From contig USGR01000046.1 of NCBI GenBank assembly GCA_900554165.1, forward strand, positions 1 to 7,015: 7,015 bases of DNA, in the 5' to 3' direction. This stretch comes from an uncultured Oscillospiraceae bacterium (lineage in GTDB: Bacteria > Bacillota_A > Clostridia > Oscillospirales > Acutalibacteraceae). This document shows positions 5,855 through 7,015 of the stretch, one piece after another. Positions within the stretch are counted from its first letter, which is position 1. Every line of letters begins with the position of its first letter. The position numbers and the translations under genes were made by a program. The notes beneath the pieces were generated by a model, which worked only from the letters and a program-made list of their open reading frames with translations, was not told where the DNA came from and did not search any database.

Positions 5855-5898
5855 AGCAATTCGGCTGTGCTAAATTAAGGCATCAGCCGGATTGTTTT
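5855..5898 (+). terminator. Intrinsic terminator downstream of the SDR gene
   Basis: The core stem CGGCTG (5862-5867) with CAGCCG (5884-5889) is extended inward by TGC (5868-5870)/GCA (5880-5882) across a one-base bulge. It is extended outward by AGCAATT/GATTGTT with two G-T wobbles, and the 3' side ends in TTTT (5895-5898). It lies about 140 bases beyond the stop codon. The T-tract is short and partly in the stem, so efficiency may be modest. Confidence 0.6.
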
Positions 5899-5900
5899 AT

Positions 5901-5936
5901 CATAAAAAGACAAAGCCCCCGGTAAATCCGAGGGCT
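5901..5936 (-). terminator. Intrinsic terminator for the DUF4340 transcript
   Basis: Read on the minus strand, AGCCCTCGG pairs with CCGGGGGCT (one T-G wobble) around the loop ATTTA. It is followed by TTTGTCTTTTT. The hairpin occupies 5914-5936 and the T-rich tail 5901-5913. It is GC-rich with a clear tail, so the direction is minus. It lies about 226 bases after the DUF4340 stop. Confidence 0.88.
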
Positions 5937-6162
5937 AAGAAAGACTTCTGCATCAATTATTAATGTAAATAATTTTTTCTGCCTGCAGCTTTCAGCAAAG
6001 CATGTATCCAATTTATAAATAGTTACATCTGTTTTTGTAAAAGCTGAGATTAGAACTATTAATATTATATAAGTCTTTCCATAAATAAATCTAACAAAAG
6101 GATTTGCGACGTTTAGAACATTACTTAAGCTTAATAGCATTCTGTGCTTTTGCTAAAGCGGC

Positions 6163-7015
6163 TTATGGCTCAGGCACTTCTTCACCGTTTATCAAATTTT
6201 GAACATACGTCACGTATGCGTTTACAGTATCCGATGTTATACAGAGCTGCCTGCCGCCCTGCTTTTCGGCAATGTATCTGCGAGCGGAGTATTTCGTAAA
6301 CTCAATCACCGTATCAGGAATGCTTGAGTCAACATGCGTAAGGGTTAAAACATATTCCGGCTCACTTTCCGGAATATCTGACGGAAGCGCTTCAACAGAT
6401 TTCATAAGCAGAAGGTGCTGATAGAAAGTCCTGAAATCAACAGAGGATATCTCAGCTCCGTTATATCTTACTATAATATCCGTCTTAGTCTCTGTCTCGC
6501 CGTCCTCATCAGTAGTGGTTGTAGATGTATGCTCAAGTTCGAATAGATATTCATTATCTGGGGTTTTAAAGGTTACAGACTGTATATCGGCTATAGACTC
6601 CACAAGTATGCTTGTATAATATATACTGTCGGTAGAATGAAGTGCAAACTCGATATTTGTTTCCGTTACCTTGTATATGGCCGGTATATCGTTTATCATT
6701 ACGGCATAATAGCCATTGCCGTCTGATTTTCCAACGGTTACCTTGAGCTGAACATCCTTAATTGTGTATTCCACAACACTTGTAGGATTATCAAAGCCAT
6801 ATTCGCTGAGCGTAGCAGCATCTGGGCTTAGGACATATGTTTCAGCTGCATAGAGCGATCCCGAAAGCGGTGACAATATATCAACGGCAGTAACCTCATT
6901 CGCATAATCATGAATAGGCGCTGTCACTTGATAAGCTAAAAGGGAATCGTCAGGAGTATATACGAGCTCGACCGGCTGCGGATACGTTGAGCCGGAAAGC
7001 TTTATGCTGTCAAAT
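6163..7015 (-). CDS. DUF4340 domain protein, C-terminal part (5' end beyond right edge)
   Basis: The frame is open to the right edge. 283 residues are visible, beginning FDSIKLSGS and ending at TAA (6163-6165). The segment ATLSEYGFDNP (visible residues about 67-77), then VVEYTI and VGKSDGNGYYAVM (about 94-106) and IYKV, is the typical DUF4340 core: a 'YGLDNP' turn, then a beta strand and a 'G....GYYA' strand. The remainder is beta-rich and polar, with a Thr/Glu/Asp-rich loop (about 162-178). Family members are usually membrane-anchored extracytoplasmic proteins encoded beside ABC-transporter genes related to GldF/GldG; the anchor would lie outside this window. Function is not established. An internal GTG at 6925-6927 allows a shorter reading, but the frame continues well upstream with family-like sequence, so it is not the start. 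No transporter gene is visible here; it would be expected to the right, upstream on this strand. Confidence 0.85.
   Translation of the reverse strand, partial: FDSIKLSGSTYPQPVELVYTPDDSLLAYQVTAPIHDYANEVTAVDILSPLSGSLYAAETYVLSPDAATLSEYGFDNPTSVVEYTIKDVQLKVTVGKSDGNGYYAVMINDIPAIYKVTETNIEFALHSTDSIYYTSILVESIADIQSVTFKTPDNEYLFELEHTSTTTTDEDGETETKTDIIVRYNGAEISSVDFRTFYQHLLLMKSVEALPSDIPESEPEYVLTLTHVDSSIPDTVIEFTKYSARRYIAEKQGGRQLCITSDTVNAYVTYVQNLINGEEVPEP

Larger units (their letters stand above)
5718..6162. other. Convergent gene-free spacer between the SDR and DUF4340 genes
   Basis: The 445 bases hold the 3' regions of two genes pointing at each other. They include a branched fold just after the SDR gene (5737-5794), a plus-strand terminator hairpin (5855-5898) and a minus-strand terminator (5901-5936). 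Then come about 226 bases, without a supported gene, between that terminator and the DUF4340 stop. A small GCTTT/AAAGC hairpin (6146-6159) and a TTAAGCTTAA palindrome (6125-6134) lie next to that stop. Confidence 0.7.

Noticed and set aside
5883..6140. 85-residue hydrophobic minus-strand frame
   Set aside because: No ribosome binding site, and it reads through the strong minus-strand terminator and into the facing plus-strand one.

Overview
This window looks like a chromosomal segment of an endospore-forming, Gram-positive Clostridia-type bacterium. The reasons are a spoIID engulfment gene, strong AGGAGG-type ribosome binding sites, Firmicutes-like -35/-10 promoters, AT-rich spacers between genes of moderate GC, frequent ATA isoleucine codons, and clostridial protein types (a ~450-aa citrate synthase, a DUF4340 protein and a PRK06851-type ATPase). 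I see no transposase, phage gene, CRISPR array, tRNA or rRNA. This is mostly ordinary core-genome territory with unusually roomy spacers.

Layout, left to right. (1) Positions 1-310, minus strand: the N-terminal 103 residues of a P-loop ATPase of the PRK06851 type, running off the left edge. (2) 311-862: a 552-base AT-rich stretch without a convincing gene, containing two operator-like palindromes. (3) 863-1873, minus: SpoIID, the membrane-anchored peptidoglycan lytic transglycosylase of forespore engulfment, with a perfect 11-bp inverted repeat over its stop codon. (4) 1874-1992: a divergent intergenic region with a good housekeeping promoter for the rightward genes and a weak sigma-E-like candidate for spoIID, physically overlapping. 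(5) 1993-3348 and 3360-4331, plus: a two-gene operon of citrate synthase and an unrecognised eight-helix membrane protein, closed by a textbook intrinsic terminator at 4342-4373. (6) 4374-4976: a second long gene-free stretch. It holds a ~120-base block of nested complementary segments (4412-4532) that could be a structured RNA, then the promoter of the next gene. (7) 4977-5717, plus: an SDR-family oxidoreductase resembling FabG, apparently transcribed alone. (8) 5718-6162: a convergent spacer with back-to-back intrinsic terminators, one for each strand. (9) 6163-7015, minus: the C-terminal 283 residues of a DUF4340 protein entering from the right edge.

The genes do not form one pathway. Citrate synthase (carbon entry into the oxidative TCA branch, usually for glutamate synthesis in anaerobes) and the SDR reductase are metabolic. 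SpoIID is developmental. The ATPase, the membrane protein and the DUF4340 protein have no assigned role. The least explained parts of the window are non-coding: the 4412-4532 structure, the palindrome pair at 399-430 and the hairpin over the spoIID stop codon.
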